Assembly (NCBI RefSeq): GCF_016924665.1
Contig: NZ_JAFFJT010000008.1
Coordinates: 1-64,000 of the forward strand
From: Nocardioides sp. SYSU D00038
GTDB lineage: Bacteria > Actinomycetota > Actinomycetes > Propionibacteriales > Nocardioidaceae
Direction of reading: 5' to 3'
Length of the DNA stretch: 64,000 bases
The notes under the pieces were generated by a model. The model saw nothing but the letters and a program-made list of their open reading frames with translations, was not told the DNA's origin and ran no database searches. Each line of letters starts with the position of its first letter. The stretch's first letter is position 1. A program made the translations under genes and the position numbers. This document shows, in pieces, positions 8,287 to 16,573 of this stretch.

Positions 8287-10384
8287 CCTCCGCGGCCCCG
8301 CGGCCGCCCGGCTCGGGACCGACCCGCCGCGGCCACCAGAACCGGTCGCCGAGCAGCAGCGCCAGCGCCGGCACCAGCAGCGTGCGCACGACCAGGGTGT
8401 CGAGCAGCACGCCGAGGCAGATGATCGTGCCGAGCTGGGCGAGCACCACGAGCGGCAGCACACCGAGCACCGCGAAGACCGCGGCGAGCAGCACGCCGGC
8501 GCTGGTGATGACGCCGCCGGTCGCGGTGAGCGAGCGCAGCATCCCCGCCCGCGGGCCGTGCTCGGCGGCCTCCTCGCGGGCCCGGGTGACGAGGAAGATG
8601 TTGTAGTCGACGCCGAGGGCGACCAGGAACAGGAACGCCAGCAGCGGCACCCCGCTGTCCATCGCCCCGAACCCGAGCGGCCCGGTGAACAGCCACCACG
8701 CCGCACCCATGCTCGCGACGTAGGTGCCGACCACGGTGCCGACCAGCAGCAGCGGCGCCACCGCCGAGCGCAGCAGCACGGCCAGGCCGACCAGCACCAG
8801 GCCGAGGATCAGCGGCAGGATCAGCCTGCGGTCGCGGTCGGCGCCCTCGGTCTCGTCGAGGGCCTCGGCCTCGGCGCCGGTCACGTGCGCGTCGTACGAC
8901 GCGAGCCGGTCGCGCAGCCGCTCGATGGTCGCGTCGTTGGTGCCGGAGCGGCCGTCGAGCACGGTGTCGACCACCGTCACGCCGTTGCCGCTGTCGGACA
9001 CCGCTGCCGAGGCGACCCCCTTGACGTCCTCGACCAGCTCGCGCACCTCCTCGCCGTCGTCGGTGGTGACGACCTGGGTGGGGTCGGCGAAGCCGGCCGG
9101 GAACGACTCGGCCAGTCGGTCGGCCGCGCTGATCGCCTCGGGCTCGTCGAGGAACTGCTCGGACTGGTCGAGGCCGAGGTCGATGCGGAACAGCCCGACG
9201 GTCATCAGGGCGAGCAGCAGCAGCGTGCCACCGACGACCGCCGCGGGCCGGCGCGCTACCCGGTCGCCGATCCGGTGCCAGAGGCTGCCGGCCTCGGCGG
9301 TGACCTGCTCGCCGACCCGCGGCACCCGGGGCCAGAACACCCAGCGTCCGAAGCAGACCAGCGCCGCCGGCAGCACCACCAGCACGAACGCCGCCGCGAC
9401 CACCACTCCCACCGCGCAGGCCAGTCCGAGGCCGCGGGTGGTCGGCGTGAGCGACAGCAGCAAGGTGAGGAGGCCGAGCACCACGGTGGTCGCGCTGGCG
9501 AGCACCGGCTCGGCGGTGCGGCGCAACGCGCGCGCCATCGCGACGTGGCGCGACGCCTCGCGGCGCAGCTCGTCGCGGTAGCGCGAGATCAGCAGCAGCG
9601 CGTAGTTCGTGCCGGCGCCGAAGACCAGCACCGAGAGGATGCCGATGGTCGACTCGTCCCACGCCACGTCGAGCGCCGCCAGCACCTGGGTGGCCAGCAC
9701 CGCCGCCGTCCGGTCGGCGACGCCGACCACGGTGAGCGGGATCAGCCAGAGCACCGGGCTGCGGTAGGTCACCACCAGCAGCACCGCCACCACGAGCGCC
9801 GTCACCAGCAGCAGCCGGGTGTTGGCCCCGTCGAAGACCGCCGCCAGGTCGGCCTGCACGCCGGCTGGTCCGGTGACCTGGCCCCGGACGCCGTCGGGCA
9901 GCGCCTCGTCGACGGAGTCCCGGAGCTCGTCGACGGCGCCGGCGACCTCGGTGGCCGACCCGCTAGCCAGCGGCACGACCAGCAGCGCCGCCGTACCGTC
10001 CTCGGCCGGCACCAGCCCCGACCCGCCCTGCTGCCCGCCCTGCTGCCCGCCCTGCTGCCCGTCTTGCTGCGCGCCCTGCCCCCCACCGGACGCCCCGCCG
10101 ACCAGCTCGGCGGCGGCCGATCCGAGCCCGTCGAGCTGCTCGGGGGTGAGCCGGTCGGACTCGGCGGTGAAGAGCACGATCGCGACCGACGAGCCCTGGT
10201 CGGGCAGACGGTCGAGCAGCGCGGTGCCCTCGGTGCTGTCGAGCCCGGAGGGCAGCTGGTCGGTGCCGAGGCGCTCGCGGTCTCCCTCGCCCAGCCCGAG
10301 CAGCACGGCTAGGGCCAGCAACAATGGCACCAGCGCGATGACGGGGGCGACCCGGCGAGCGGTGAGGGTCCTCGTGACGGACAT
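8273..10384 (-). CDS. MMPL/RND-family membrane transporter, MarR-linked
   Basis: 703-residue MMPL protein. The signature appears twice as FGAGTNYALLLISRYRDEL and ALGVDYNIFLVTRAREEA, in the two halves of the RND fold. The first half has Asn where proton-relay Asp is usual, so coupling may rest on the second half. The first extracytoplasmic loop (about 98-122) carries a Gln/Gly-rich run encoded by imperfect 12-bp tandem repeats (about 10026-10075), a likely length-variable site. It diverges from the MarR gene at 10434 and is probably repressed by it. Substrate is unknown. Confidence 0.92.
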   Translation of the reverse strand: MSVTRTLTARRVAPVIALVPLLLALAVLLGLGEGDRERLGTDQLPSGLDSTEGTALLDRLPDQGSSVAIVLFTAESDRLTPEQLDGLGSAAAELVGGASGGGQGAQQDGQQGGQQGGQQGGSGLVPAEDGTAALLVVPLASGSATEVAGAVDELRDSVDEALPDGVRGQVTGPAGVQADLAAVFDGANTRLLLVTALVVAVLLVVTYRSPVLWLIPLTVVGVADRTAAVLATQVLAALDVAWDESTIGILSVLVFGAGTNYALLLISRYRDELRREASRHVAMARALRRTAEPVLASATTVVLGLLTLLLSLTPTTRGLGLACAVGVVVAAAFVLVVLPAALVCFGRWVFWPRVPRVGEQVTAEAGSLWHRIGDRVARRPAAVVGGTLLLLALMTVGLFRIDLGLDQSEQFLDEPEAISAADRLAESFPAGFADPTQVVTTDDGEEVRELVEDVKGVASAAVSDSGNGVTVVDTVLDGRSGTNDATIERLRDRLASYDAHVTGAEAEALDETEGADRDRRLILPLILGLVLVGLAVLLRSAVAPLLLVGTVVGTYVASMGAAWWLFTGPLGFGAMDSGVPLLAFLFLVALGVDYNIFLVTRAREEAAEHGPRAGMLRSLTATGGVITSAGVLLAAVFAVLGVLPLVVLAQLGTIICLGVLLDTLVVRTLLVPALALLLGDRFWWPRRVGPEPGGRGAAEVSAR

Positions 10385-10413
10385 GGTGGCCTCTCGGGTC
10401 TGCGGCTAGGTCG

Positions 10414-10426
10414 CTAACTAGGTTAG
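10414..10426. promoter_or_regulatory. Candidate MarR operator, CTAAC-TAG-GTTAG
   Basis: A perfect 5-bp inverted repeat around TAG lies between the divergent mmpL (start 10384) and marR genes. It overlaps TAGGTT and TTAGAC hexamers that could serve as the -10 of marR. The position fits a shared operator controlling both genes. Confidence 0.5.
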
Positions 10427-10433
10427 ACACCAA

Positions 10434-10943
10434 GTGGGTGAGACGAATATGCCGGCAGACAGATCGGTGCCCCGCGGGGCGTGGCACGAGACGCCGAGCC
10501 TCCGGGCGCTGCGCGACGTGGTCGACGCGGGCGCGCGGATGCGGCACGTCGTGGCCCGGCGAGCGGGACTCGGCGACTCCGAGCTGGTCGCGCTGCAGCA
10601 CCTCGTGCGAGCCCCGCTCGGCCCGGCCGAGCTGGCCCGGCTGCTCGAGGTGAGCACGGCGGCCTCGACCGGCGTGGTCGACCGGCTGGCGGCCCGCGGC
10701 CACGTCGAGCGGCACCCCCGGGCCGACGACCGGCGGCGCACCGAGGTACGGGTGACCCCGTCCGGGCGCGAGGAGGTGCGGGCCCACCTGGTGCCGATGT
10801 TCGAGGCTCTCGCCGCGTGGGACGCCGGCTTCGACGACGCCGAGCGGGCCCTGGTCGAGCGCTACCTCCGCGGTGTGGTCGCGGCGTTCGAGCAGGTCTC
10901 CGGCCCGCGCCCTCAGCCCTCGGCCACGCCCTCCGAGGCGTAG
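10434..10943 (+). CDS. MarR-family transcriptional regulator
   Basis: 169 residues from the GTG at 10434; an in-frame ATG at 10449 would give 164. The MarR winged helix is visible: [46 protein letters not shown] contains the recognition helix and the DRR wing. It is divergent from an MMPL pump, a common pairing in which ligand binding relieves repression of efflux. Its last 31 bases overlap the 3' end of the convergent glucokinase gene. Confidence 0.9.
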   Translation: MGETNMPADRSVPRGAWHETPSLRALRDVVDAGARMRHVVARRAGLGDSELVALQHLVRAPLGPAELARLLEVSTAASTGVVDRLAARGHVERHPRADDRRRTEVRVTPSGREEVRAHLVPMFEALAAWDAGFDDAERALVERYLRGVVAAFEQVSGPRPQPSATPSEA

Positions 10944-11665
10944 AGGGCGGCGCCCACCACGCCGGCCTTGTTGCGCAGCGCGGCCGGCACGATCTCGGTC
11001 TCGAGGTCGAGCAGAGGGAGGAACTCCTCGCTCTGCTTGCTGATCCCGCCACCGACCACGAAGAGGTCGGGGGAGAACAGCCGCTCGACGTGGCGGTAGA
11101 AGACCTGGAGCCGCTCGGCCCACTGCGGCATGGTCAGGCCCTCGCGCTCGCGGGCGCTGTTGGCGGCCCGGTGCTCGGCCTCGTGGCCGTCGATCTCGAG
11201 GTGGCCGAGCTCCGAGCTCGGCACCAGCACCCCGTCGTGCACGAACGCCGAGCCGATGCCGGTGCCCAGCGTCGTGACGATCACCAGGCCGCGGCGTCCG
11301 CGTGCGGCGCCGTAGCGCACCTCGGCCAGGCCGGCGGCGTCGGCGTCGTTGACGACGTGGACGTCGCGCCCGGTGGCCTCGGTGAACAGGGCGTCGGCGT
11401 CGGTGCCGATCCACGCGGGATCGATGTTGGCCGCGGAGTGCACCACGCCGTGGCGCACCACGCCCGGCACCGTGACGCCCACCGGCGCCGTCGAGGCGGG
11501 GAACGACGCGACCAGCTCGGCGAACACCGCCGCGACCGCGGCCGGGGTGGCCGGGCGCGGGGTCGGGATCCGCACCCGCTCCTGGGCGAACTCGCCGGCC
11601 GCGAGGTCGACCGGCGCGCCCTTGATGCCGGTCCCTCCGAAGTCGATCCCGAACGGGTGGTCCAT
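10913..11665 (-). CDS. ppgK: Polyphosphate glucokinase (ROK family)
   Basis: 250 residues. It phosphorylates glucose to glucose-6-phosphate with polyphosphate or ATP. The N-terminal phosphate-binding segment [17 protein letters not shown] matches the actinobacterial PPGK form; [12 protein letters not shown] and the ELGHLEIDG sugar-binding region follow; VVGGGISK is the C-terminal nucleotide motif. Length is typical. TAGTGT on this strand (11673-11678) ends seven bases before the ATG, so the message is probably leaderless. It shares that promoter core with the divergent padR gene. Confidence 0.93.
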   Translation of the reverse strand: MDHPFGIDFGGTGIKGAPVDLAAGEFAQERVRIPTPRPATPAAVAAVFAELVASFPASTAPVGVTVPGVVRHGVVHSAANIDPAWIGTDADALFTEATGRDVHVVNDADAAGLAEVRYGAARGRRGLVIVTTLGTGIGSAFVHDGVLVPSSELGHLEIDGHEAEHRAANSAREREGLTMPQWAERLQVFYRHVERLFSPDLFVVGGGISKQSEEFLPLLDLETEIVPAALRNKAGVVGAALYASEGVAEG

Positions 11666-11672
11666 GCCCCCG

Positions 11673-11682
11673 ACACTAGACT
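11673..11682. promoter_or_regulatory. Divergent overlapping -10 hexamers for ppgK and padR
   Basis: The ten bases ACACTAGACT read TAGTGT on the minus strand, seven bases before the ppgK ATG, and TAGACT on the plus strand, six bases before the padR GTG. Both genes would be leaderless and their -10 elements share the central CTAG, so they could not be occupied at once. Confidence 0.6.
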
Positions 11683-11688
11683 CCGGGC

Positions 11689-12327
11689 GTGCAGACGCAG
11701 GCCACCCGGATGCTCCTCCTGGGGGCCGTCGCGCTCTTCGAGCCGGTCAACGGCTACCAGATCCGGCGCGAGCTGGTGTCGTGGCAGGTGGACCGCTGGG
11801 CCCACACCAACCCCGGCTCGATCTACCACGGCCTGGGTCAGCTGGCCCGGCAGGGACACCTGGTCCGCCACGACCTCGTCGACGGCGGCCGGGAGGTGGC
11901 GGTCTACGAGCTGACCGGGGCCGGGCGCGAGGAGCTGCGCCGCCTGATGGTGGCGGCGCTCGAGACCGTCGACGTCTACGACCGCGCCGACTTCAACGCG
12001 GCGTTCTCGATGCTCCCGCTGCTCGAGCGCGAGCAGGTCGAGCGCAGCCTGGTGGCCCGCCGGGTCGCGCTGGAGCGCACGGTGCGCGAGCTCGGCGAGA
12101 CCGGCACCGGCGACATGCCCCCGCACGCCGCCCGCAGCGTGCTGCTCTGGCTCGACGTGGCGATCGCCGAGCTGGCCTGGCTGCGCGAGACCGTCGAGGC
12201 CGTGCGCCGGGGCGAGCTGGGCGACTCCCGCGATCCCCTCGGTGGCTGGCAGCCCCCCGCCGAGGACCCGGGCTGGCAGATGGCGGCGGACCGCGAGAAG
12301 TACCGCGTGCTCCTCGGCCGCTCCTGA
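11689..12327 (+). CDS. PadR-family transcriptional regulator
   Basis: 212 residues: PadR winged helix (about 5-85; [30 protein letters not shown]) and a helical C-terminal dimerisation domain. The GTG start has TAGACT six bases upstream. It precedes a DrrAB-type ABC exporter on the same strand after 157 bases containing a strong 13-bp inverted repeat, so it is the probable repressor of that exporter, a common PadR role in actinobacteria. Confidence 0.9.
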   Translation: MQTQATRMLLLGAVALFEPVNGYQIRRELVSWQVDRWAHTNPGSIYHGLGQLARQGHLVRHDLVDGGREVAVYELTGAGREELRRLMVAALETVDVYDRADFNAAFSMLPLLEREQVERSLVARRVALERTVRELGETGTGDMPPHAARSVLLWLDVAIAELAWLRETVEAVRRGELGDSRDPLGGWQPPAEDPGWQMAADREKYRVLLGRS

Positions 12328-12431
12328 CCTCGGCCCGCGCCGATGAGTTTGGGTCGGCGGCGCGGTCTGTGCTGGGCGGGTCCGGCGTCGCGGGATCCGT
12401 CGCCGGCCGGTTCGGTCGACGACGCCGGGTA

Positions 12432-12469
12432 CTTGTTCAAGGTTGAACACGACGCTAGTGTTCAACCTT
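12432..12469 (+). promoter_or_regulatory. ABC-exporter promoter with overlapping 13-bp palindrome
   Basis: CAAGGTTGAACAC (12437-12449) and its exact reverse complement GTGTTCAACCTTG (12457-12469) flank seven bases. A plausible promoter overlaps it: -35 TTGTTC (12432-12437), 17 bases, -10 TAGTGT (12455-12460). Start of transcription near 12467 leaves a short leader with an AAGGAG ribosome site before the ATG at 12485. The palindrome is a good candidate for the upstream PadR protein. Confidence 0.7.
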
Positions 12470-12484
12470 GACCAAAGGAGAGAC

Positions 12485-13513
12485 ATGACCACCATCACGG
12501 CCCGGGGTCTGGTGCAGACCTTCCACACCGGGCAGGGCAAGAAGAAGGTGCCGGTGCGAGCCGTCGACGGCATCGACCTCGACGTCGCCGAGGGGGAGGT
12601 GGTCGGGTTCCTCGGTCCCAACGGCGCCGGCAAGACCACCACGCTGCGGATGCTGACCACCCTGCTCAAGCCCACCGCCGGCACCGCCACCGTCGCCGGC
12701 TACGACGTCGCCACCCAGCCGGTGCAGGTGCGACGGTCGATCGGCTACTGCTCGCAGGTGGGGTCGACGTTCTCCGGCGCCTACGCCGGCGACGAGGTCG
12801 TCGACCACGGCCGCCTCTACGGGATGTCCAAGGCCGACGCCGTCGCCAAGGGCCACGACCTCTTCGACCGGCTCCAGCTCGACGGCCTGTGGCGCCGGAT
12901 GCCGAAGAACATGTCCGGCGGCCAGAAGCGCCGACTCGACATCGCGATGGCGCTGATCCACTCGCCGTCCCTGGTGTTCCTCGACGAGCCCACCACCGGC
13001 CTGGACCCGCAGGCCCGGGCCAACCTGTGGCAGCACATCGCCGACCTGCGCTCCGAGCAGGGGGCGACGGTCTTCCTCACCACCCACTACCTCGACGAGG
13101 CCGACGCGCTCGCCGACCGGATCGTCATCATCGACAAGGGCCGGATCGTCGCCAGCGACACCAGCGACAACCTCAAGGCGCAGGTCGCCGGCGACCTGGT
13201 GAGCGTCGAGGTCGCCACCGACGAGCAGGTCGCAGTGGCCCGCGACAAGCTCGCGAGCATCGCCGAGACCGTCGAGGTGGCCGGCCGGGTCGTCAGCGGC
13301 CGGGTCTCCCGCGCCGCCAAGGTGGTGCCCGGGCTGCTGCGCGACCTGGAGTCGTCGGGAGCCACGCTCGAGGCGATCGAGGTCGCCCGACCCACCCTCG
13401 ACGACGTCTTCCTCACCCTCACCGGCCGCTCGCTGCGCGACGCCGAGGCCGCTGCCGAAGCCGCCGACGAGGGTGCCGCCCAGGACCACACCGACGAGGG
13501 AGTGCCCGCATGA
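12485..13513 (+). CDS. DrrA-type ABC transporter ATP-binding subunit
   Basis: 342 residues. ATPase of a drug or lipid exporter: Walker A GPNGAGKTTT, signature SGGQKRRLDIAMAL, Walker B LVFLDEPTTGLDP and switch His in FLTTHYLDEAD, followed by the ~100-residue C-terminal domain of the DrrA subfamily. The ATG at 12485 has AAGGAG upstream; earlier in-frame starts lie inside the operator. Its stop overlaps the permease start (ATGA), so the two are translationally coupled. Confidence 0.93.
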   Translation: MTTITARGLVQTFHTGQGKKKVPVRAVDGIDLDVAEGEVVGFLGPNGAGKTTTLRMLTTLLKPTAGTATVAGYDVATQPVQVRRSIGYCSQVGSTFSGAYAGDEVVDHGRLYGMSKADAVAKGHDLFDRLQLDGLWRRMPKNMSGGQKRRLDIAMALIHSPSLVFLDEPTTGLDPQARANLWQHIADLRSEQGATVFLTTHYLDEADALADRIVIIDKGRIVASDTSDNLKAQVAGDLVSVEVATDEQVAVARDKLASIAETVEVAGRVVSGRVSRAAKVVPGLLRDLESSGATLEAIEVARPTLDDVFLTLTGRSLRDAEAAAEAADEGAAQDHTDEGVPA

Positions 13514-14265
13514 CGACGTTCCTCCACGACAGCTTCATCGTCTTCAACCGCCAGCTGCGGATGAACCTGCGCAACCCCGCCTGGGTGATCATCGGCATGC
13601 TCCAGCCGGTGCTCTACCTGCTGCTCTTCGGGCCGCTGCTCGAGCCGGTGATCGCCCAGCTGGGCGGCAACAAGTACACGTGGTTCGTGCCCGGCATGCT
13701 GGTGCAGCTCGGCATCTTCGGCGCCTTCTTCGCCGGTTTCAGCCTGATCGGCGAGTGGCGTGAGGGCGTGATCGAGGCCGAGCGGGTCACCCCGGCCTCC
13801 CGGGCGGCGCTGCTGTTCGGTCGTCTCTACCGCGACCTGCTCCAGCTCCTCGTGCAAGCGCTGATCCTGGTCGGGCTGGGGCTGGTGCTCGGCATGGACT
13901 TCAACGGCGCCGGGATCGTGCTCGGCGTCGTGCTGACGATCCTGCTGGGCGGCGCGTGCGCGGCGGCGTCGAACGCCTTCGCCCTCACCGTGAAGAGTGA
14001 GGACGTGATGGCGCCGGTCATCAACCTGGTGATGATGCCGGTGCTGCTGCTCTCGGGGATCCTGCTGCCCATGAGCTTCGGCGCCGGGTGGCTCGACCGC
14101 CTCGCCGACTTCATGCCGATCCGCCACGTCGTCGACGCCGTGCGCGGGGCCTTCTTCGGCGACTACGACGTCTCGACCCTCGGCTGGGGCGTCGGCTGGA
14201 CGGTCGCGCTGTTCGGTGCGGCGATCTGGTGGGGCGTCTCGGTCTTCCGCCGCGAGAACGCCTGA
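13510..14265 (+). CDS. ABC-2-type (DrrB-like) exporter permease
   Basis: 251 residues with six predicted membrane helices and the ABC-2 pattern: N-terminal RNPAWVIIGMLQPVLYLLLFGP, the mid-protein EREGV-like loop (GEWREGVIEAERVTPASR) and the C-terminal PIRHVVDAVR motif. It pairs with the ATPase just upstream to form a DrrAB-like exporter; substrate unknown. The ATG overlaps the ATPase stop. A REP cluster starts within ten bases of its stop codon. Confidence 0.92.
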   Translation: MTTFLHDSFIVFNRQLRMNLRNPAWVIIGMLQPVLYLLLFGPLLEPVIAQLGGNKYTWFVPGMLVQLGIFGAFFAGFSLIGEWREGVIEAERVTPASRAALLFGRLYRDLLQLLVQALILVGLGLVLGMDFNGAGIVLGVVLTILLGGACAAASNAFALTVKSEDVMAPVINLVMMPVLLLSGILLPMSFGAGWLDRLADFMPIRHVVDAVRGAFFGDYDVSTLGWGVGWTVALFGAAIWWGVSVFRRENA

Positions 14266-14271
14266 CGTGAT

Positions 14272-14776
14272 CGGCGGTTGAGGAAGTCGCACCGGCGACT
14301 GTCTCGAAACCCCTGCACCCGGCTGCTCTCCGGTGGGGAGGGGAGGGCGCCCGTCTCACCGGGTCTCGAGGCTCGTCGCCAGGGCTCCTCGCACCTCGAC
14401 CAGCGCACCCCCGCCGTTGGTTGAGGAAGTCGCGCTAGCGACTGTCTCGAAACTCCTGCACCCGAACGCCCTCCGGTGCGAACGGGAGGGCTGTCGGCTC
14501 ACCGGGTCTCGAGACAGGACTTCGTCCTTCCTCGACCAGCGGCGGTCGCACCCGGCTGCCCTCCGGTGGGGACGGGAGGGCTGTCGTCTCACCGGGTCTC
14601 GAGGCTCGTCGCCAGGGCTCCTCGCACCTCGACCAGCGCCACCCACCGCTGGTTGAGGAAGTCGCGCTAGCGACTGTCTCGAAACCCCCGCCGGCCGAGC
14701 GCCCTCCGGTGGGGACGGGAGCGTTCTCGGCTCCGGGTTGCGAGACCGGACTTCGTCCCTCCTCGACCACCGGCGC
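14272..14776. repeat. Cluster of REP-like modules
   Basis: Five or six modules in a row. Type a (GGTTGAGGAAGTCGC, four-base loop, GCGACTGTCTCGAAACC) occurs three times. Type b (GGGTCTCGAGGCTCGTCGCC...CTCGCACCTCGACC) occurs twice. Type c holds an AGGACttcGTCCT hairpin. Between them is a near-constant spacer with CCCTCCGGTGGGGACGGGAGGG. One type-a copy has loop ACCG instead of GCTA with the stem kept. Open frames here are repeat translations. Confidence 0.8.
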
Positions 14777-14792
14777 GGGTGACCCCGATCAC

Positions 14793-14849
14793 TTTACATC
14801 CACCTGCCTCTTGTCAAGAGCTGTTTACATCTCCTATGGTTCTGTAAAC
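14793..14849 (+). promoter_or_regulatory. alkB promoter with TTTACA/TGTAAA half-sites
   Basis: A likely promoter has -35 TTGTCA (14811-14816), 18 bases, -10 TATGGT (14835-14840). GTTTACA (14823-14829) and its reverse complement TGTAAAC (14843-14849) bracket the -10; a third half-site, TTTACAT, lies at 14793. This is a plausible operator for the TetR regulator at 16574. An AGGAGG ribosome site (14881-14886) precedes the alkB GTG. Confidence 0.6.
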
Positions 14850-14893
14850 CGCATCGCCAGACCGGCACCGGCGCCGGGCGAGGAGGCAGCACC

Positions 14894-16348
14894 GTGGACA
14901 CCATCCTCAACAGCACGGTCCCCGAGGGTTCGACCGAGCAGTGGAAGGACCGGAAGCGCTACCTGTGGCTGATCGGCCTGGTGGTGCCGTCGCTGGTCTT
15001 CGTCGCCCTCGGCGGCTGGGCGTTGACCGGCTCGGGCGTGTGGTTCTGGATCGGTCCGATCGTGATCCTCGGCGTGGTGCCGGCGATCGACCTGGTCGCC
15101 GGGCTCGACCGGTCCAACCCGCCGGACGACGCGATCGAGGCGCTCGAGAACGACAAGTACTACCGCTGGATCACCTACCTGTTCCTGCCGATCCAGTACG
15201 TCGGGTTCGTCGGCGTGATGTGGGCGATCGCCGACGGGTCGCCGTTCGGCCTCGGCGAGCTGACGACGCTCGACAAGGTGGCGATGGCGATCTCGATCGG
15301 CTGCGTGGGCGGCATCGGCATCAACACCGCCCACGAGCTCGGCCACAAGCGTGAGGCCAACGAGCGCTGGCTGTCGAAGATCGCGCTGGCCCAGGTGGCC
15401 TACGGGCACTTCTACATCGAGCACAACCGCGGTCACCACGTCCGCGTCGCGACCCCCGAGGACCCCGCGAGCAGCCGGATGGGCGAGAACTTCTACCAGT
15501 TCTGGCCGCGCACCGTGTGGGGCTCGCTGAAGAGCGCGTGGCACCTGGAGAAGAAGCGCTACGCGCGCCGCGACCAGCACCCGTTCCGGTTCGGCAACGA
15601 CGTGCTCAACGCGTGGCTGATGACCGCCGTCCTGTGGGGCGGACTGGTGCTGTGGCTGGGTCCGGTGATCGTGCCGTTCCTGGTGCTCCAGGCCGTGATC
15701 GGCTTCTCGCTGCTCGAGGTCGTCAACTACATGGAGCACTACGGCATGCTCCGGCAGAAGGTCGGGGTCGGCGACCGCCAGCGCTACGAGCGGGTCGACC
15801 CGTCGCACTCGTGGAACAGCAACAACATCGCGACCAACGTGCTGCTCTACCACCTGCAGCGGCACAGCGACCACCACGCCAACCCCACCCGCCGCTACCA
15901 GACCCTGCGCGACTTCGAGGAGTCGCCGGTGCTGCCCACCGGCTACGCCGGGATGATCGTGCTCTCCCTGGTGCCGCCGCTGTACCGCAAGGTGATGGAC
16001 CAGCGGGTGCTGGCGCACTTCGGCGGCGACCTGACGAAGGCCAACCTGAGCCCCCGCAAGCGCGACAAAATCCTCGCCAAGTACCCGCCCCCGGCCGGCA
16101 CCGACCTGCGCACCCAGGCGCAGCGCGACGCCGACCGGGCCGCCGCCGCGGCGGCCGCGCCGGCCGAGGTGCTCGCGGCCCGGTGCCCCGGCTGCGGCTA
16201 CACCTACCGGGTCGAGGAGGGCAACGAGCTCGAGGGCTTCGCCGCCGGCACGGCGTGGGCCGACGTGCCCGACGACTGGTGCTGCCCCGACTGCGGCGTC
16301 CGCGAGAAGGTCGACTTCATGCCGCTCTCGATGGAGGAGGCCCGGTGA
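14894..16348 (+). CDS. alkB: Alkane 1-monooxygenase with fused C-terminal rubredoxin
   Basis: 484 residues. Membrane diiron enzyme hydroxylating terminal carbons of alkanes. All four histidine motifs are present: HELGH (147-151), EHNRGHH (176-182), NYMEHYG (278-284) and LQRHSDHHA (321-329), among about six membrane helices. An Ala-rich linker leads to a rubredoxin domain with paired cysteines C431/C434 and C464/C467 binding one iron. Fusion of AlkB to rubredoxin is known in some actinobacteria and gives the enzyme its own electron carrier. The GTG start has AGGAGG eight bases upstream. It is first in an operon with a ferredoxin. Confidence 0.96.
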   Translation: MDTILNSTVPEGSTEQWKDRKRYLWLIGLVVPSLVFVALGGWALTGSGVWFWIGPIVILGVVPAIDLVAGLDRSNPPDDAIEALENDKYYRWITYLFLPIQYVGFVGVMWAIADGSPFGLGELTTLDKVAMAISIGCVGGIGINTAHELGHKREANERWLSKIALAQVAYGHFYIEHNRGHHVRVATPEDPASSRMGENFYQFWPRTVWGSLKSAWHLEKKRYARRDQHPFRFGNDVLNAWLMTAVLWGGLVLWLGPVIVPFLVLQAVIGFSLLEVVNYMEHYGMLRQKVGVGDRQRYERVDPSHSWNSNNIATNVLLYHLQRHSDHHANPTRRYQTLRDFEESPVLPTGYAGMIVLSLVPPLYRKVMDQRVLAHFGGDLTKANLSPRKRDKILAKYPPPAGTDLRTQAQRDADRAAAAAAAPAEVLAARCPGCGYTYRVEEGNELEGFAAGTAWADVPDDWCCPDCGVREKVDFMPLSMEEAR

Positions 16349-16536
16349 GGATCGTGGTCGACCGCGACCGCTGCGAGGGGCTCGGCATGTGCGAGGCGAT
16401 GGCCTCGGACTTCTTCGAGCTCGACGACGACGAGGTGCTCCAGGTGCTCGACCCCGAGCCGGGCGAGGAGCACCGCGGCCACCTGCACGCCGCCACCCAG
16501 GCCTGCCCGGTCCTCGCACTCACGCTCGAGGGCTGA
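16345..16536 (+). CDS. 3Fe-4S ferredoxin
   Basis: 63 residues. Small electron carrier with three cluster cysteines, C10, C16 and C54 (CEGLGMC and ACPV), the pattern of actinobacterial 3Fe-4S ferredoxins that serve P450 or AlkB systems. GTG start overlaps the alkB stop (GTGA), so both are made together. It probably feeds electrons to AlkB or its rubredoxin domain. No ferredoxin reductase lies in the window, so the reductase must be elsewhere. Confidence 0.9.
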   Translation: MRIVVDRDRCEGLGMCEAMASDFFELDDDEVLQVLDPEPGEEHRGHLHAATQACPVLALTLEG

Positions 16537-16573
16537 CGCGGTGGCGCTGTCCACGCTTCCTAGACTGGAGCGC

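Noticed and set aside
8558..10312. 584-codon plus-strand frame antisense to the second MMPL gene
   Set aside because: Same GC artefact; the composition is His/Gln/Arg-rich and no family is visible.
14333..14770. Small frames in the REP cluster, with peptides shared between sites
   Set aside because: The same peptides appear wherever REP modules occur, on both strands, so they reflect repeat DNA.
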